A DNA stretch of 64,000 nucleotides from Ornithinimicrobium avium (GTDB lineage Bacteria > Actinomycetota > Actinomycetes > Actinomycetales > Dermatophilaceae). Below, in pieces: positions 44,027-52,211 of the stretch. Every line of letters starts with the position of its first letter. Position 1 is the stretch's first letter. Position numbers and translations under genes: made by a program. The stretch spans positions 2,852,001-2,916,000 of the forward strand of contig NZ_CP031229.1 in NCBI RefSeq assembly GCF_003351765.1, given 5' to 3'. The notes beneath the pieces are model-generated. The model saw only the letters and a list, made by a program, of their open reading frames with translations, was not told the origin of the DNA and did no database searches.

Positions 44027-44257
44027 ATGAAGGTGAGTGTGAGTCTGAGCGAGCAAGACCTCGCGGCCCTCGACCGTTACGTGGAAGAAGCTGGCCTCGA
44101 GTCGAGGTCCGCTGCCGTCCAGCAGGCCATCCGCCGTCTGCAAGACCCGCAGCTGGAGGCGGCCTATGCCGCCGCCTGGGAGGAGTGGGCCGTCGCAGGG
44201 GACGAAGACGCGTGGGCGTCAACGTCCGCGGACGGGCTGACCGATGCTGCGCGGTGA
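44027..44257 (+). CDS. mazE: MazE-type ribbon-helix-helix antitoxin, copy 2
   Basis: This 76-residue antitoxin is 71/76 identical to the copy at 37723; changes are E10Q, D49A, V62A, A66T and S68A by position. The DNA-binding strand and helices are otherwise unchanged, so both copies should bind both operators. Confidence 0.9.
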   Translation: MKVSVSLSEQDLAALDRYVEEAGLESRSAAVQQAIRRLQDPQLEAAYAAAWEEWAVAGDEDAWASTSADGLTDAAR

Positions 44258-44591
44258 GATCCTTCTCGTCGATCTGGATCCGGTGCGCGGCAGCGAGGCC
44301 AACAAGCGGCGGCCCGCGGTGCTCGTCAGCAATGATCGGGCGAACACCATGGCTGAACGACTCGGTCGTGGAGTAGTCACCGTCGTGCCCGTGACCAGCA
44401 ACGTGGAGCGGATCTTCCCGTTCCAGGTGTTGCTGCCAGCCGACGAGACAGGACTGCGGGTGGACTCCAAGGCCCAGGCGGAGCAGGTGCGCTCCGTCGC
44501 AGTCGAGCGGGTCGGTTCTGCGGTAGGCCGGGTGTCGCACCGCCTTATGGCCGCGGTCGACGAAGCGTTGCGAATCCATCTGCAACTGTGA
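44244..44591 (+). CDS. mazF: MazF-type endoribonuclease toxin, copy 2
   Basis: A 115-residue toxin, 107/115 identical to copy 1, including the RRPAVLVSN core. It overlaps mazE by 14 bases. A type A boundary repeat begins 12 bases after its stop, at the same distance as in copy 1. Confidence 0.92.
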   Translation: MLRGEILLVDLDPVRGSEANKRRPAVLVSNDRANTMAERLGRGVVTVVPVTSNVERIFPFQVLLPADETGLRVDSKAQAEQVRSVAVERVGSAVGRVSHRLMAAVDEALRIHLQL

Positions 44592-44602
44592 CCGCCCGAC
44601 GC

Positions 44603-44636
44603 GCGGCAGTAGCGTGCGGCCACGCTCAGTGCGGCT
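44603..44636. repeat. Boundary repeat, type A, at the IS110 left junction
   Basis: GCGGCAGTAGCGTGCGGCCA starts at 44603; the second half is GCGGCT (44631) rather than GCGGCA. The IS110-type element appears to begin here. CTCAGTGCGGCT (44625-44636) recurs exactly at 44703-44714. Confidence 0.8.
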
Positions 44637-44841
44637 ACGTGTTTCATTGACGTCAGGATCGGGCCCGGCCAGGCTCGGTCTGAGGTGACCGGGGTGGTCG
44701 CTCTCAGTGCGGCTGCCCACGCCGTTGGCGTGAGGCTTACATTTGGCCTGCGTCGCCCCGGTCACCGCCAGGGCCGGGAGAGGCTCGAGAGGGGTTTGCC
44801 CAGCCGTACGTAGCGGTGCCCTCCCAGCTCGACACGAAGTG
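44637..44841 (+). ncRNA. Candidate bridge-RNA region of the IS110 element
   Basis: IS110 elements encode a structured bridge RNA in the noncoding end, with loops matching target and donor DNA. This 205-base left end contains CTCTCAGTGCGGCT (44701-44714), a copy of the flanking boundary repeat. That is what a target-guide loop would look like. No structure was computed. Confidence 0.35.
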
Positions 44842-46044
44842 ATGTCGACGCAAGGGAGCAAGGGCATGGACGCAGAGAACCCGCTGGTCGTGATCGGGAT
44901 GGACCCGCACAAGCGCACCGTCACGATCGAGGTGATGACCAGCCACGAGCAGGTCGTCGGTGGCGGCCGGTTCACTACCGACGCCGACGGCTACGCCCAG
45001 CTGCTGGGCTACGCGCGGCAGTGGCCGCAGCGCCTGTGGGCGGTCGAGGGCTGCGCCGGGATCGGCAAGCACGTGGCCTCCCGCCTGGTCGCTGACGGTG
45101 AGGACGTGGTCGACGTGCCGGCGAAGATGTCCGCGCGGGTGCGGGTCTTCGCCACCGGCCAGGGCCGTAAGACCGACGCCACCGATGCCCACTCCATCGC
45201 CCTGGTCGGTGTCCGCATGGGCGGGCTGCGCCCAGTCGTCGACGACGAGCAGCTGGAGGTGCTGCGCATGTGCGTGGACCGGCGCGCGTCCCTGGGGGCC
45301 GAGCACACCCGCAAGGTGTGCCAGCTGCACAAGCTGCTGCTCGAGCTCATCCCCGGCGGGGCCAAGCGGTCCCTGTCCGCGGCGCAGGCAAAGGAGCTGC
45401 TCAAGAAGGTCCGCCCGACGACCGTGGCGGGCAAGGTGCGCAAGGCCCACGCGGTCGAGCTGGCCGAGGACCTGGCCAAGATCTACGCCCGCACCAAGGC
45501 CGCGGACAAGGAGCTGAAGTCGCTGGTGAAAGCCACCGGGACCGGCCTGATCGACCTGCACGGCATCGGCCCCTCCGGCGCCGCGCGGCTGCTGGTCGAG
45601 GTCGCCGACATCACCCGCTTCCCCGACCGCAACCACTTCGCGTCCTGGACAGGCACCGCCCCCGTGGACGCCTCCTCCGGGGACCACACCCACCACCGGC
45701 TCTCCCGCAAGGGGAACCGGCAGATCAACCGGGTGCTGCACATCATGGCCGTCGTCCATCTGCGGCACGCGACCGAGGGCCGTGCCTACTACGACCGCAA
45801 GGTCGCTGCCGGCAAGACGCCGATGGAAGCGATGCGTTGCCTCAAACGGCGCCTGTCCGACCTGGTCTATAAGGCGATGCTCGACGACCTCGCCGGGCCC
45901 ACGGCGACGGGCCCGGGAGGGCAACGGGGTGACGACTCTGACTCCAGCGTGACCGGCTCACAACCCGATGCCGGCTCTTCGGACAAGCCACTTCCCGGAC
46001 CCGCCACCACCAAGCGTAGAACCTCCCTCCCAGCGGCGTCTTGA
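44842..46044 (+). CDS. IS110-family transposase (DEDD recombinase)
   Basis: This 400-residue protein has an N-terminal RuvC-like DEDD domain (VVIGMDPHKRT; AVEGCAGIGKH; GRKTDATDAHSIA) and a C-terminal transposase_20 domain with the HhH-like HGIGPSGAARLL and SRKGNRQINRVLH, including the catalytic Ser region. A helical linker joins them. ATG 44842 was chosen; ATG 44866 with GGGAG upstream is an alternative. The C-terminal 50 residues are Ser/Pro-rich and probably disordered. It appears intact. Confidence 0.93.
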   Translation: MSTQGSKGMDAENPLVVIGMDPHKRTVTIEVMTSHEQVVGGGRFTTDADGYAQLLGYARQWPQRLWAVEGCAGIGKHVASRLVADGEDVVDVPAKMSARVRVFATGQGRKTDATDAHSIALVGVRMGGLRPVVDDEQLEVLRMCVDRRASLGAEHTRKVCQLHKLLLELIPGGAKRSLSAAQAKELLKKVRPTTVAGKVRKAHAVELAEDLAKIYARTKAADKELKSLVKATGTGLIDLHGIGPSGAARLLVEVADITRFPDRNHFASWTGTAPVDASSGDHTHHRLSRKGNRQINRVLHIMAVVHLRHATEGRAYYDRKVAAGKTPMEAMRCLKRRLSDLVYKAMLDDLAGPTATGPGGQRGDDSDSSVTGSQPDAGSSDKPLPGPATTKRRTSLPAAS

Positions 46045-46076
46045 CACAGAGGGGTGCCAGTAGCGTGTGGGCGGTG

Positions 46077-46646
46077 TCAGGGCGAGGGCGGTGGTTGCTG
46101 ACCGTTGCAGGCCGCGCCAGCCCCAAGGTGGATCGTCTCGCTGTCGGCGTCTACCGTGACCGTCAGATTAAGGCACATCGGTTCGGCGACCATGAGCCCA
46201 CCGGGAAATGCGAACCACCCAGTCCCGGCGCAGCCGTCGGTCCAGACTCGGGAGGAGAAGGCTGGTGGACTGCCCCACCCGATGAGCGCGCCCTGGGATG
46301 CGTGTTCAACCTCGATGCTCATGGGCGCGTTGGCCCGTAGTAGCAGCCCGGTCTTGGCGAAGTAGTTCGGCGGGGGCTCATCTGGTCGTTGGACGGCCTG
46401 GAGGGCGTGCGTGGCGCTCTCCGATGTGGGAAGGGCCACGGAGCCGAGGATGGCCTGATACTCCGTCGGGACCTCAGCCGCGTTGTCGATGGCGTCCACG
46501 CATTCCAGCATGAGGCCATCAGGCTTGGCGTCCGCAGAACTTATGAGCTCCGGGGAGTGCGTCGGTGGGGTATTGCTCGGGGCCAGGTCCTCGTTGCAGG
46601 CTGCGACGACGAGAGCAGCCAGAAGGGAGATGGCGACCGGTCGCAT
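46077..46646 (-). CDS. Putative lipoprotein, unknown function
   Basis: A 189-residue protein with a lipoprotein signal (LLAALVVAAC, Cys17), then a Pro/Ser linker and a domain with four further Cys residues. Motifs such as RVWTDGCAGTGWFAFPGG give no family. CATAGT and seven bases precede ATG 46646, suggesting a leaderless mRNA. Confidence 0.78.
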   Translation of the reverse strand: MRPVAISLLAALVVAACNEDLAPSNTPPTHSPELISSADAKPDGLMLECVDAIDNAAEVPTEYQAILGSVALPTSESATHALQAVQRPDEPPPNYFAKTGLLLRANAPMSIEVEHASQGALIGWGSPPAFSSRVWTDGCAGTGWFAFPGGLMVAEPMCLNLTVTVDADSETIHLGAGAACNGQQPPPSP

Positions 46647-46782
46647 AAGGCCAACTATGCCCGATCGTGCCGCTGCCTAGGTGGCAACTTTGTGCGAGCG
46701 GCCCGCAAGGGATGCGGCTCACGCGTCTCCGCCCGCATGCTTCGGGGAGCCCTCCTAAGGGGAGGCCCTGGCATGGCAACTC

Positions 46783-47049
46783 GCGGCATGGTCGGACGCT
46801 ACGCGACGACAGCGGCATGGTCGGACGCTACGCGACGACAGCGGCATGGTCGGACGCTACGCGACGACAGCGGCATGGTCGGACGCTACGCGACGACAGC
46901 GGCATGGTCGGACGCTACGCGACGACAGCGGCATGGTCGGACGCTACGCGACGACAGCGGCATGGTCGGACGCTACGCGACGACAGCGGCATGGTCGGAC
47001 GCTACGCGACGACAGCGGCATGGTCGGACGCTACGCGACGACAGCGGCA
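46783..47049. repeat. Tandem array of nine 29-bp type B repeats
   Basis: The unit GCGGCATGGTCGGACGCTAC plus GCGACGACA repeats nine times without visible change (unit starts 46783, 46812 ... 47015), and a tenth GCGGCA ends the array at 47044. Each unit has GTCG/CGAC arms around GACGCTACG. It directly precedes the phd-relE promoter. It has no spacers, so it is not CRISPR. Confidence 0.95.
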
Positions 47050-47059
47050 GGACAGGGCG

Positions 47060-47087
47060 TTGACCTGCGGCCTGTTGTGGCTACACT
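47060..47087 (+). promoter_or_regulatory. phd-relE promoter
   Basis: TTGACC (47060-47065), a 16-base spacer and TACACT (47082-47087) form a good sigma-70-type promoter. The ATG at 47095 lies seven bases later, so the transcript is probably leaderless. Confidence 0.75.
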
Positions 47088-47094
47088 TGTGGCT

Positions 47095-47376
47095 ATGATT
47101 GTGGATACTTCGATGGCCCTGCGTGATGTGAAGAATCGCCTGTCCGAGGTGGTGGACCAGGTCGAGCGCGAGCATGACCGGGTGGTGATCACTCGGCACG
47201 GCAAGCCGGTGGCTGTGGTGATCAGCGCCGATGACCTCGAGTCGTTGGAGGAGACGCTGAAGGTCGTGAGCCGACCAAGACTCATCAGTCAGGTCCGAGA
47301 CAGCCTTGCCGAGCTCGTGGCTGGCGAGGCCGAGGCCCTCAGCAAGGAGGACATTCTTGCGAGGCTGCGCGCCTGA
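47095..47376 (+). CDS. Phd/YefM-family antitoxin
   Basis: This 93-residue protein has the Phd/YefM start (VDTSMALRDVKNRLSEVVDQ) and RVVITRHGKPVAVVISADDL, the DNA-binding fold. Its C-terminal helix should wrap the toxin. The stop overlaps the toxin start (TGATG). Confidence 0.92.
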   Translation: MIVDTSMALRDVKNRLSEVVDQVEREHDRVVITRHGKPVAVVISADDLESLEETLKVVSRPRLISQVRDSLAELVAGEAEALSKEDILARLRA

Positions 47377-47633
47377 TGACGGAGCAGTACGAGGTCGCGT
47401 GGACGCCTACGGCCAAGCGCGCTCTGCAGCGACTGCCCGAAAAAGTGGCCACGGCGGCCATCGAGTTCATCTACGGCCCACTCGCGAGCAATCCCCAGCG
47501 CGTCGGCAAAGCCTTGCGCTTCGACCTCGAAGGACTGCACAGCGCACGACGCGGCTCGTACAGGATCATCTACCGGATCGATGAGCGCGTGACCGTCATT
47601 GCGATCGAGCACCGCGCAGACGTCTACCGATGA
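47376..47633 (+). CDS. RelE/ParE-superfamily toxin
   Basis: An 85-residue RelE-fold protein: YEVAWTPTAKRALQRLPEKV, then RRGSYRIIYRIDE and VIAIEHRADVYR, the typical Arg-Tyr-Arg ends of ribosome-dependent RelE-type mRNA interferases. It is translationally coupled to the Phd-type antitoxin. Confidence 0.92.
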   Translation: MTEQYEVAWTPTAKRALQRLPEKVATAAIEFIYGPLASNPQRVGKALRFDLEGLHSARRGSYRIIYRIDERVTVIAIEHRADVYR

Positions 47634-47698
47634 TGATCTCCATCGGCATAAGAGCCTCCCGCGGAGCACCTTGAGCCAGTTCGTAAACCGACCGACCC

Positions 47699-47739
47699 GC
47701 GGCAGAAGAGGATGCCGGGACGTCGGCCTCAGTGCAGCC
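47699..47739. repeat. Diverged type A boundary repeat
   Basis: GCGGCAGAAGAGGATGCCGG starts at 47699 and CTCAGTGCAGCC follows, matching the CTCAGTGCGGCA half of intact copies with one change. It separates phd-relE from the next gene. Confidence 0.5.
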
Positions 47740-48214
47740 TTCGGGAACCGCGAGCGATGGATGGACCAGTGACCGGAGATGAACCGACGAGGGCGGCAGT
47801 CCGGTTCGATGCTGTGTCCGAGCGGCGGGCGGCTCGTCGCCCTCGCCAGCAGCCGGTTCCGGTCAGGGTCAGAAAAGCAAGGGTTGCGATCCACCATCCG
47901 GGGTGGCTCGGTTCCCAGTCCTGCAAGTACGCGGGGTCGGCCAACTGCGCGTTCAAGTGCGCCTGCTGTGCCGCGTAAGTATGCTCGCCGATCACTTCAC
48001 CGAGGATGACTCCCACGCCGTATCCACCAAGGCTCCAAGGCACTGAGCGGGGCGCGAGCAGGGCCGCGATCAGGGCCAAGGGCCCAAATAGAACGGGGAT
48101 TGCCTCGGCGGCCCAGTGGGGGGTGTAGAGCAGGGCCAGTGGTCCGGTGCCGAGCCAGAAGGCTAGGCCGAAGCTGGCGGTGAGGACGAGGACGGCGGTT
48201 CCCCTGCTGCGCAT
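47729..48214 (-). CDS. Membrane protein, unknown function
   Basis: A 161-residue protein with four predicted TM segments (about 6-26, 37-55, 60-78, 102-120) and an Arg/Ser-rich cytoplasmic tail. ATG 48214 begins MRSRGTAVLV; TACGTT lies five bases before it. The end overlaps the boundary repeat. No family was recognised. Confidence 0.7.
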   Translation of the reverse strand: MRSRGTAVLVLTASFGLAFWLGTGPLALLYTPHWAAEAIPVLFGPLALIAALLAPRSVPWSLGGYGVGVILGEVIGEHTYAAQQAHLNAQLADPAYLQDWEPSHPGWWIATLAFLTLTGTGCWRGRRAARRSDTASNRTAALVGSSPVTGPSIARGSRRLH

Positions 48215-48337
48215 GACTGAACGTAGCGCCAGTTCGTCTGACCGCACCAGGACAGAGGGTAGAACGCGACCGAACCGTGACGTTGCGACCAGACCCGTCC
48301 GCATCTCGACGGCGATCCGAGCCTCCTCACCAGACTC

Positions 48338-48367
48338 ATGGTCGGACGCTGCGCGCCGACAGCGGCA
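48338..48367. repeat. Type B boundary repeat
   Basis: CATGGTCGGACGCTGCGCG starts at 48338 and GCGGCA at 48362, a near-copy of the 29-bp array unit. Confidence 0.7.
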
Positions 48368-48510
48368 TGAGAGTGACGTTCTGTTGACCCGTCGGACCGT
48401 TGTTCCGCCCCTCCGAAGTGTGGCCTCGTCCCCCTCAGACGATGGCGGGTGCCGGTCAAGCGCCGTCCATCGGCGTATGTTGGAGGAGGTCTTCTGCGAA
48501 GGAGCAGGGA

Positions 48511-48888
48511 ATGGGCAAGAGTACGAACCGTCCGAAGACGAGCGCCGGCGGTCTCCGTGTGCTTCTGATGCTGGTTTCTGCCCTGACGGTCGCCGGATGC
48601 CTTGGTGATCCGTCCCCAGACCCGGAGAGCGCGCCTTTGGAGGTCGTCATGGATGGGTGCAAGCTCAACCGCTCAGATGTAGCGGCTGGCACGCATGAGG
48701 TCTCGGTCCTGGGGGCCGGAGTGGTCGAGATATCCGATGCTTCGGGGCAGGTAGTGCTTTCAGTTTCCTCGGAGGAGAACGGTCAAGGCCAGCTGCAGAC
48801 AACCGCCCAGTCCTACACCGTGAGATGCACTACGTCCTCTGGTGTCGAATCGTCAGCAGAACTGGACTCAGCACCCGCTGGCGAGTGA
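48511..48888 (+). CDS. Small lipoprotein, unknown function
   Basis: This 125-residue protein has a lipoprotein signal (LLMLVSALTVAGC, Cys near 30) and a small beta-rich domain (DVAAGTHEVSVLGAGVVEIS) with two Cys. GAAGGAG sits six bases before ATG 48511. It lies alone between boundary repeats. Confidence 0.78.
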   Translation: MGKSTNRPKTSAGGLRVLLMLVSALTVAGCLGDPSPDPESAPLEVVMDGCKLNRSDVAAGTHEVSVLGAGVVEISDASGQVVLSVSSEENGQGQLQTTAQSYTVRCTTSSGVESSAELDSAPAGE

Positions 48889-48924
48889 ACGCGAGCCAGA
48901 TTCACTCCAGAGATCAAGCAACGC

Positions 48925-48980
48925 GCGGCATGAGCGTGCGACCACGCTCCTGGCGGCAGAAGCGTGCGACCGTGGCGGCG
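48925..48980. repeat. Boundary repeats, type A tandem
   Basis: GCGGCATGAGCGTGCGACCA (48925), GCGGCAGAAGCGTGCGACC (48953) and GCGGCG (48975) form two consecutive units of 28 and 22 bases. Confidence 0.8.
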
Positions 48981-49156
48981 GACTGCAACAAGATCCAACT
49001 CTCGAGAGCGCGAAGTCCCTGCCCTGCGCGTCCACGTGACGTCGCCTACTAAGGGAAATCAGTAGGCGCACAAACGCGCATCCCGCTTGAGGGCCTGTCA
49101 CCCACGACTGCTAGCGTCCCTCCCGATACGGCAGGGACAAAGTGGAGGGGCAAGAC

Positions 49157-49864
49157 ATGACGCGGCTTTTCGCCATGATGGCAACTGGGTGCGCAGCGAT
49201 GGTGCTGAGCGCCTGCGGCGGGGATACAAGTCCACAAATGGTGACTGTGACGGAGACGGTGACCCAGCCTGCGGCGGCACCTTCGCCGTCGTCGGACGAC
49301 TCCGAGGTCACAGGAACGAGCAGCCCGAATCCCACGACGGAAGATGCCGCCGAGGCAAGCTCCGCGACAACGGAGGACGGGAACGCGAGCGAATACGACT
49401 TCGGTGAGCCCGAGACCAACTCCCGTGGCAACCTGGTCAAAGACGTCGGTCAATGGGCAGGCATGACCCTGCCCAACGGCGACTTCACCACCGTGTTCCG
49501 GGTCACCGACATCGAGGTCGATGTCGCGTGCACTTCTCCTTACGCGCAACCGGCTAAGAACGGGCAGTTCGTGGCGCTCACTTTTGAGGTCCACACCATG
49601 CCGGAGCTTGCTGAGGACCCATTTGGCCAGGTGAATATCTCCTCACACGGCTTCTCTGTCTTCGACGAAGACAGCAAGCGCGAGAACGACTCCGTCGGCA
49701 ACGCGTATGGGTGCCTGAACGAAAACGAAGTGCTGCCCCAGACGATCGGACCCGGGGAAGAGGTGAAGGGCAGGATCGTTCTGGACACGAGTGTGGAGTC
49801 AGGGTCGATCACGCTGAACGGCATGAACATGGGTGTCGATGGCGCGTGGGCCTGGGAGTTCTAG
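49157..49864 (+). CDS. Lipoprotein with DUF4352-like domain
   Basis: A 235-residue protein with lipobox VLSAC (Cys19), a Thr/Ser/Glu-rich linker (20-75) and a beta-sandwich domain resembling DUF4352/telomeric repeat-binding-like immunoglobulin folds (FVALTFEVHTMPE, GEEVKGRIVLDTSV). Such secreted domains are common in actinobacteria and of unknown function. GGAGGGG precedes ATG 49157. Confidence 0.8.
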   Translation: MTRLFAMMATGCAAMVLSACGGDTSPQMVTVTETVTQPAAAPSPSSDDSEVTGTSSPNPTTEDAAEASSATTEDGNASEYDFGEPETNSRGNLVKDVGQWAGMTLPNGDFTTVFRVTDIEVDVACTSPYAQPAKNGQFVALTFEVHTMPELAEDPFGQVNISSHGFSVFDEDSKRENDSVGNAYGCLNENEVLPQTIGPGEEVKGRIVLDTSVESGSITLNGMNMGVDGAWAWEF

Positions 49865-50063
49865 GCGCTCCGCAGACTGTGCCGTCAAGTGCAGCAGGCG
49901 GCGGGGCCGTCGGGCTGGCGCCTGGCAATACCAAGGCCGACTTCATTCGGCAGCAGTGAGTGGCGAGCTCCTATGCCGAGTTGACGACCAATTGGGAACT
50001 ATCCGTCAGAGTCGCGCGTCTTGACTACAACGGCACGGTGATCAGTAGACGATTGGGGGAGTT

Positions 50064-50270
50064 GTGGAGCTGGAGGGCATGGCTTGGGCGATCCTGCGCA
50101 CTCGGTGGGCGAAGACCGCGATGGGCACGCTCTTCGCTCTCACTGTCCTCGTCTTCTATCCCGAGCAGATGATCGGCTGGTTGGTGGAAGCCTCACAGAC
50201 GCGCGCGGAGTGGATGGCGCACCGGCTTGTCGAGGCGGTTCTACCAACTACTCCCGACATCGGTGGATGA
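50064..50270 (+). CDS. Possible small single-TM protein
   Basis: This 68-residue frame has one hydrophobic stretch (about 18-33, AMGTLFALTVLVFYP) and amphipathic ends. GGGGGAG sits a few bases before GTG 50064. Bases 49865-50063 show no supported gene. It could be real given similar small membrane genes in the island, but evidence is thin. Confidence 0.4.
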   Translation: MELEGMAWAILRTRWAKTAMGTLFALTVLVFYPEQMIGWLVEASQTRAEWMAHRLVEAVLPTTPDIGG

Positions 50271-50336
50271 GGGAGCCGGCCCACGAGACCACTGCCGGCG
50301 ACCACTGGTGCGCAGGAGTGTGCGAGCACTCTCCAG

Positions 50337-50381
50337 GCGGCATGGTCGGACGCTACGCGACCACAGCGGCAGAAGCGTGCG
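50337..50381. repeat. Boundary repeats, type B then type A
   Basis: GCGGCATGGTCGGACGCTAC (50337) is followed 29 bases later by GCGGCAGAAGCGTGCGAC (50366). The two classes are therefore placed back to back here. Confidence 0.85.
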
Positions 50382-50479
50382 ACTGTACTCTCCGCTTGTG
50401 AGACGTACCGCGGAGCGAAAGGTTCTGCGCAGCCCAGTCAGCATCGGGGTGCATCTGGGGTTCGCCGTCGCGGTTTCCC

Positions 50480-51827
50480 GGCTCTTCACAATGCAGGGTG
50501 TAGTTGGGGTCTGAATCCGCCGGCTTCCAGGAGAGCTCTGGCGATGTAGTGGGTGAGGTTGCGGAAGTCCAGGGCCAGGCCGCGTAGGTGCTCGAGTCGA
50601 CCGTTCACGGCTTCGGTAGGTCCGTTGCTGGTGCGCGGCCGCTCGAAGTAGGCCAGGACGTCGCAGGCGCGTCTGGTCAGGGTGCGGCCGAGCTTGCGCA
50701 GCTCGACCAGCGGCCCCGGGACGCCGTCGGTGAGGGCGTCGATGACGGACTGCATCTCGGTACGGCCGCCCGCGCGGTCGGGGTCGCGGTAGGCGTGGAT
50801 CATCCGCTGGTAGATGCCCCAGGTGCACTCCACCTGTACGTGCTCATCGCCGGCGAAGAGCTTGTCGAGGCGGTCCTGCTGCTTCTCGGTGAGCAGGTCG
50901 GCGCCGGTGTGCAGGGTCCGCCGTGCGGAGTACAGGGGGTCGCCCTTGCGGCCGCGGTGCCCGTGCAGGTCCTGCTGCACGCGGCGTCGGCACTCATCCA
51001 GCGCGTCCCCGGCTAACCGGATGACGTGGAAGGGGTCCATGACCGTGACCGCGTCGGGCAGTTCCTCGGTGGTGGCGGTCTTGAACCCAGAGAACCCGTC
51101 CATGGCCACGACCTCGATGCCGTCCCGCCAGGCCTGGTCCCGCTCGGCCAGCCAGTCCTTGAACGCCTTCTTCGAGCGGCCCTCGACCACGTCCAGCAGC
51201 CGGGAGGGCCCGGTACCGTCGCGGACCGGGGTGAGGTCGATGATCACGGTGACGTACTTGTCCCCCTTGCGCGTGTGCCGCCACACGTGCTCGTCGACCC
51301 CGACGACCTTGACGCCGTTCAGGCGGGCCGGGTCAGCGATGAGCAGACGCTGTCCTTCGGCCAGGACCGCGTTGTTGGCGGTGTTCCACGACACCGCGAG
51401 GCCCTCGGCGACCCTGGACATGGACAGGTGCTGGATCACGATCGCGACCAGGCCCCACCGCAGCCCGGCGCGCGAGATCTTGGCCCGCGGCGGCGCGGCC
51501 TTGGTGGTGTCCTGACGCCACACGTGTCCGCAGTCCGGGGCACCGGTAGCGGCGCACGGTGATCAACAGGGTCGTGGGGCGCCACCCGAACGGTTCGTGC
51601 GCCAGCTCCCGGGTCACCGTGTCGCGTGGGGTGCCCTGGCAGCCGCACCGCCTGCACCAGTCATCGGCTTCCACGACCCGACACTTCAAGACGGCCCGGT
51701 GAGGCTCGATGAGCTGGCCGGTGACCTCCAGGCCGAGGTCGTCCAGACGAGAAGGTGGTCAGGTCAGGGCAGGTGAAGGTAGCGTCAGGCACGTCGAGGT
51801 CTTCCCGGTGGGCGGTGTGAGAACTCC
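50480..51827 (-). mobile_element. ISL3-family insertion sequence, inactivated
   Basis: One end is GGCTCTTCACAATGCAGGGT (50480-50499). The other, GGAGTTCTCACACCGCC on the minus strand (51811-51827), is a weak match. It carries one frameshifted transposase. A decayed copy of the same end lies at 59159. Confidence 0.75.
50486..51792 (-). pseudogene. ISL3-family transposase with two frameshifts
   Basis: Three consecutive frames give a full-length ISL3 transposase. The N-terminus from GTG 51792 (VPDATFTCPDLTTFS) shifts near 51735 to a zinc-finger part (CRRCGCQGTPRD). That shifts near 51538, where an extra C changes RCPDCGHVWRQD, into the catalytic part (GVDEHVWRH; MDPFHVIRLAGD; SNGPTEAVNGRLEHLRG). 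Corresponding nucleotides are easily restored by one-base edits, so the losses are recent or are sequencing errors. Confidence 0.88.
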
Positions 51828-51844
51828 CATCATCGGAAGACCTC

Positions 51845-52204
51845 GACACCTACCCCGGCACCGACGCGCGGACGGACCTCTACACCCTCATCTGCGAAGA
51901 GCCGGTTTCCCTGCTCGTGCTACCTGCACCTCTTGAGAACCCTGACAACTGGCGCATCGTGCAAGTCATTCTCGCCGTGTGCTCGTTCTACCTCGTGTTG
52001 GCCCTCCGTCAGAAGGTCGTCTTGGACGGCGACGGGGCCACGGTGCAAGGCATGGTCTTCAGAGCTCGCATCCCATACTCGAGTCTGCGTCGAGCTCACC
52101 TGGCACCGTACTCCCCGTACTACACGTGGGGCTCACCCATTGTCGCTTGCCAGCGTGATGGGACCACCTCGTTGCCACGAGCATGGGACCACCTGGGGGT
52201 GTGA
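51845..52204 (+). pseudogene. Gene fragment between ISL3 and IS21 (PH-like domain, one TM)
   Basis: An open frame without a clear start reads through NWRIVQVILAVCSFYLVLAL, a TM segment, and KVVLDGDGATVQGMVFRARI then PYSSLRRAHL, resembling the bacterial PH-domain membrane proteins. It runs into the IS21 end (from about 52156), where it stops at TGA 52202-52204 within IS sequence. The 5' part was probably lost to the ISL3 element. Confidence 0.6.
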
Positions 52205-52211
52205 GTGAGCA

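Larger units (their letters stand above)
44637..46056 (+). mobile_element. IS110-family insertion sequence
   Basis: A single DEDD transposase gene has about 205 noncoding bases before it and a short end after it, the layout of IS110-group elements. No terminal inverted repeats are seen, as expected. Repeat-family sequence (CAGTAGCGTG near 46057) resumes right after the element. Exact ends are uncertain by tens of bases. Confidence 0.8.

Noticed and set aside
46783..47049. CRISPR array
   Set aside because: The 29-bp units are contiguous with no spacers and no cas genes are nearby.
46846..47094. Coding sequence across the tandem repeat
   Set aside because: The frame is open only because the 29-bp unit has no stop in any phase; real coding begins at ATG 47095.
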